Shown here one piece after another: positions 63,365 through 64,000 of a stretch of 64,000 bases of DNA. This stretch comes from Noviluteimonas caseinilytica. Its GTDB lineage: Bacteria > Pseudomonadota > Gammaproteobacteria > Xanthomonadales > Xanthomonadaceae. A model generated the notes under the pieces. That model searched no databases and was not told where the DNA came from. It saw nothing but the letters and a program-made list of their open reading frames with translations. Position numbers and translations under genes: made by a program. Position 1 is the stretch's first letter. Every line of letters starts with the position of its first letter. The stretch is from assembly GCF_018406605.1 (NCBI RefSeq), contig NZ_AP024545.1, positions 62,001 through 126,000 on the forward strand. The letters are read 5' to 3'.

Positions 63365-64000
63365 GCGAAGCCGTCGCCGCGGCCGCACCGGCGCCGCTGA
63401 AGAACCGCGCGTTCCTGCAACTGCTCAGCTATCGCATCCTGGCGATGCTGTCGTACCAGATCGTCGCGGTGACGGTGGGCTGGCACATCTACGAGATCAC
63501 GCGCGATCCGCTCGCGCTGGGCCTGGTGGGGCTGGCGGAAGTGATCCCGTATTTCTGCGTCGCGCCGTTCGCCGGCTATCTGGTCGATCACCTGCGGCGG
63601 CGGCGTCTCGGCGCGCTTGCGTGTTCGGGGCTGGCGATCACCGCGTTCGTCTTGGTGTCGATCACGCAAGGCTGGCTCGATCCGCACGGCACGCTGCTGA
63701 TCTACGCGGCGATCGCGCTCACCGGCACGGTGCGTTCGTTCCTGACGCCGATCTACAACACCTTGTTCGCGCGCGTGTTGCCGCGCGAGCAGTTCGCGCG
63801 CGGCGCGGGGTTCGGCAGCGTCGTGTTCCAGCTGGGACTCGTGCTCGGGCCCGCGTTCGGCGGCGCGCTGGTCGCGTGGGCCGGCAAGGGCGCGGCGTAT
63901 GGCCTGGCCGCGGCGCTCGCACTCGCAGCGGCGATCGCGTTGCTGCTGATGCGGATCCACGAACCGCACCACGAAGGCGAACGCGCGCCCATCTTCGCCA
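63361..64000 (+). CDS. MFS transporter, C-terminus cut by window edge
   Basis: The first 213 residues of a major facilitator protein are seen, with six hydrophobic segments. The N-terminus lies in the cytoplasm, and the A-like motif after helix 2 is GYLVDHLRRRRLGALA. The pattern resembles the EntS/drug-exporter group. The GTG start overlaps the sufE stop (GTGA), so it is translationally coupled to sufE. The gene continues beyond 64000, so completeness and substrate cannot be judged. Confidence 0.88.
   Translation, partial: MSEAVAAAAPAPLKNRAFLQLLSYRILAMLSYQIVAVTVGWHIYEITRDPLALGLVGLAEVIPYFCVAPFAGYLVDHLRRRRLGALACSGLAITAFVLVSITQGWLDPHGTLLIYAAIALTGTVRSFLTPIYNTLFARVLPREQFARGAGFGSVVFQLGLVLGPAFGGALVAWAGKGAAYGLAAALALAAAIALLLMRIHEPHHEGERAPIFA

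Overview
The window is a uniformly GC-rich, gene-dense stretch of a bacterial chromosome with short intergenic gaps and many ATGA, GTGA or TGATG overlaps between neighbouring genes. It most likely comes from a Lysobacteraceae/Xanthomonadaceae gammaproteobacterium (Lysobacter-like). The best evidence is the arginine operon: it uses the acetylated route typical of xanthomonads (N-acetylornithine carbamoyltransferase, N-acetylcitrulline deacetylase and a fused acetylglutamate synthase/kinase). A yerC-hisGDCBHAF(IE) operon and a split liu/mcc leucine-catabolism locus fit the same group. No prophage, insertion sequence, CRISPR array, rRNA or obvious genomic island is visible. The sequence looks chromosomal and metabolic. 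No stretch longer than about 300 bases lacks a gene.

Layout. 1-9.9 kb: a truncated fused isobutyryl-CoA mutase (IcmF), small exported proteins, a GST/metallo-beta-lactamase/cupin operon divergent from a MocR regulator, and a TPR-sulfotransferase. 10-30 kb: branched-chain amino-acid and acyl-CoA catabolism (leucine dehydrogenase, isovaleryl-CoA dehydrogenase, thiolase, both methylcrotonyl-CoA carboxylase subunits, methylglutaconyl-CoA hydratase, HMG-CoA lyase, an HSD10-like SDR). This set is interrupted by two tandem alanine-rich lipoproteins, a bactofilin/zinc-ribbon pair and a Fur-box-headed feoAB operon. A PAS-GGDEF-EAL protein is translationally coupled to HMG-CoA lyase, and efpL (YeiP) ends the block. 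30-34 kb: an amino-acid permease and mtnBDC of the methionine salvage pathway. 33.7-46 kb, minus strand: hisS, a large histidine ammonia-lyase-like gene, a TrpR-like regulator, the full his biosynthetic operon and a secreted phosphoesterase. 46.2 kb: tRNA-Pro(CGG). 46.4-53 kb: exported proteins of unknown role (two paralogous TPR lipoproteins flanking a DUF5694-type protein), small regulators and a secreted PI-PLC with a ricin lectin domain. 53-61 kb, minus strand: the arg operon. 61-64 kb: cysS, sufE and a truncated MFS transporter.

The genes together support leucine breakdown to acetyl-CoA and acetoacetate, histidine and arginine synthesis, methionine salvage and Fe(II) uptake. The most interesting regulatory signal is upstream of argF'. 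A 34-codon reading frame with an Arg-Ala-Arg-Arg run is followed by a strong intrinsic terminator and has sequences that could form a competing antiterminator. This suggests arginine-responsive attenuation. Two other points stand out: the ammonia-lyase with a roughly 60-residue insertion between hisS and the his operon, and a clean sigma70 promoter with an AT-rich candidate operator in front of the TrpR-like regulator.
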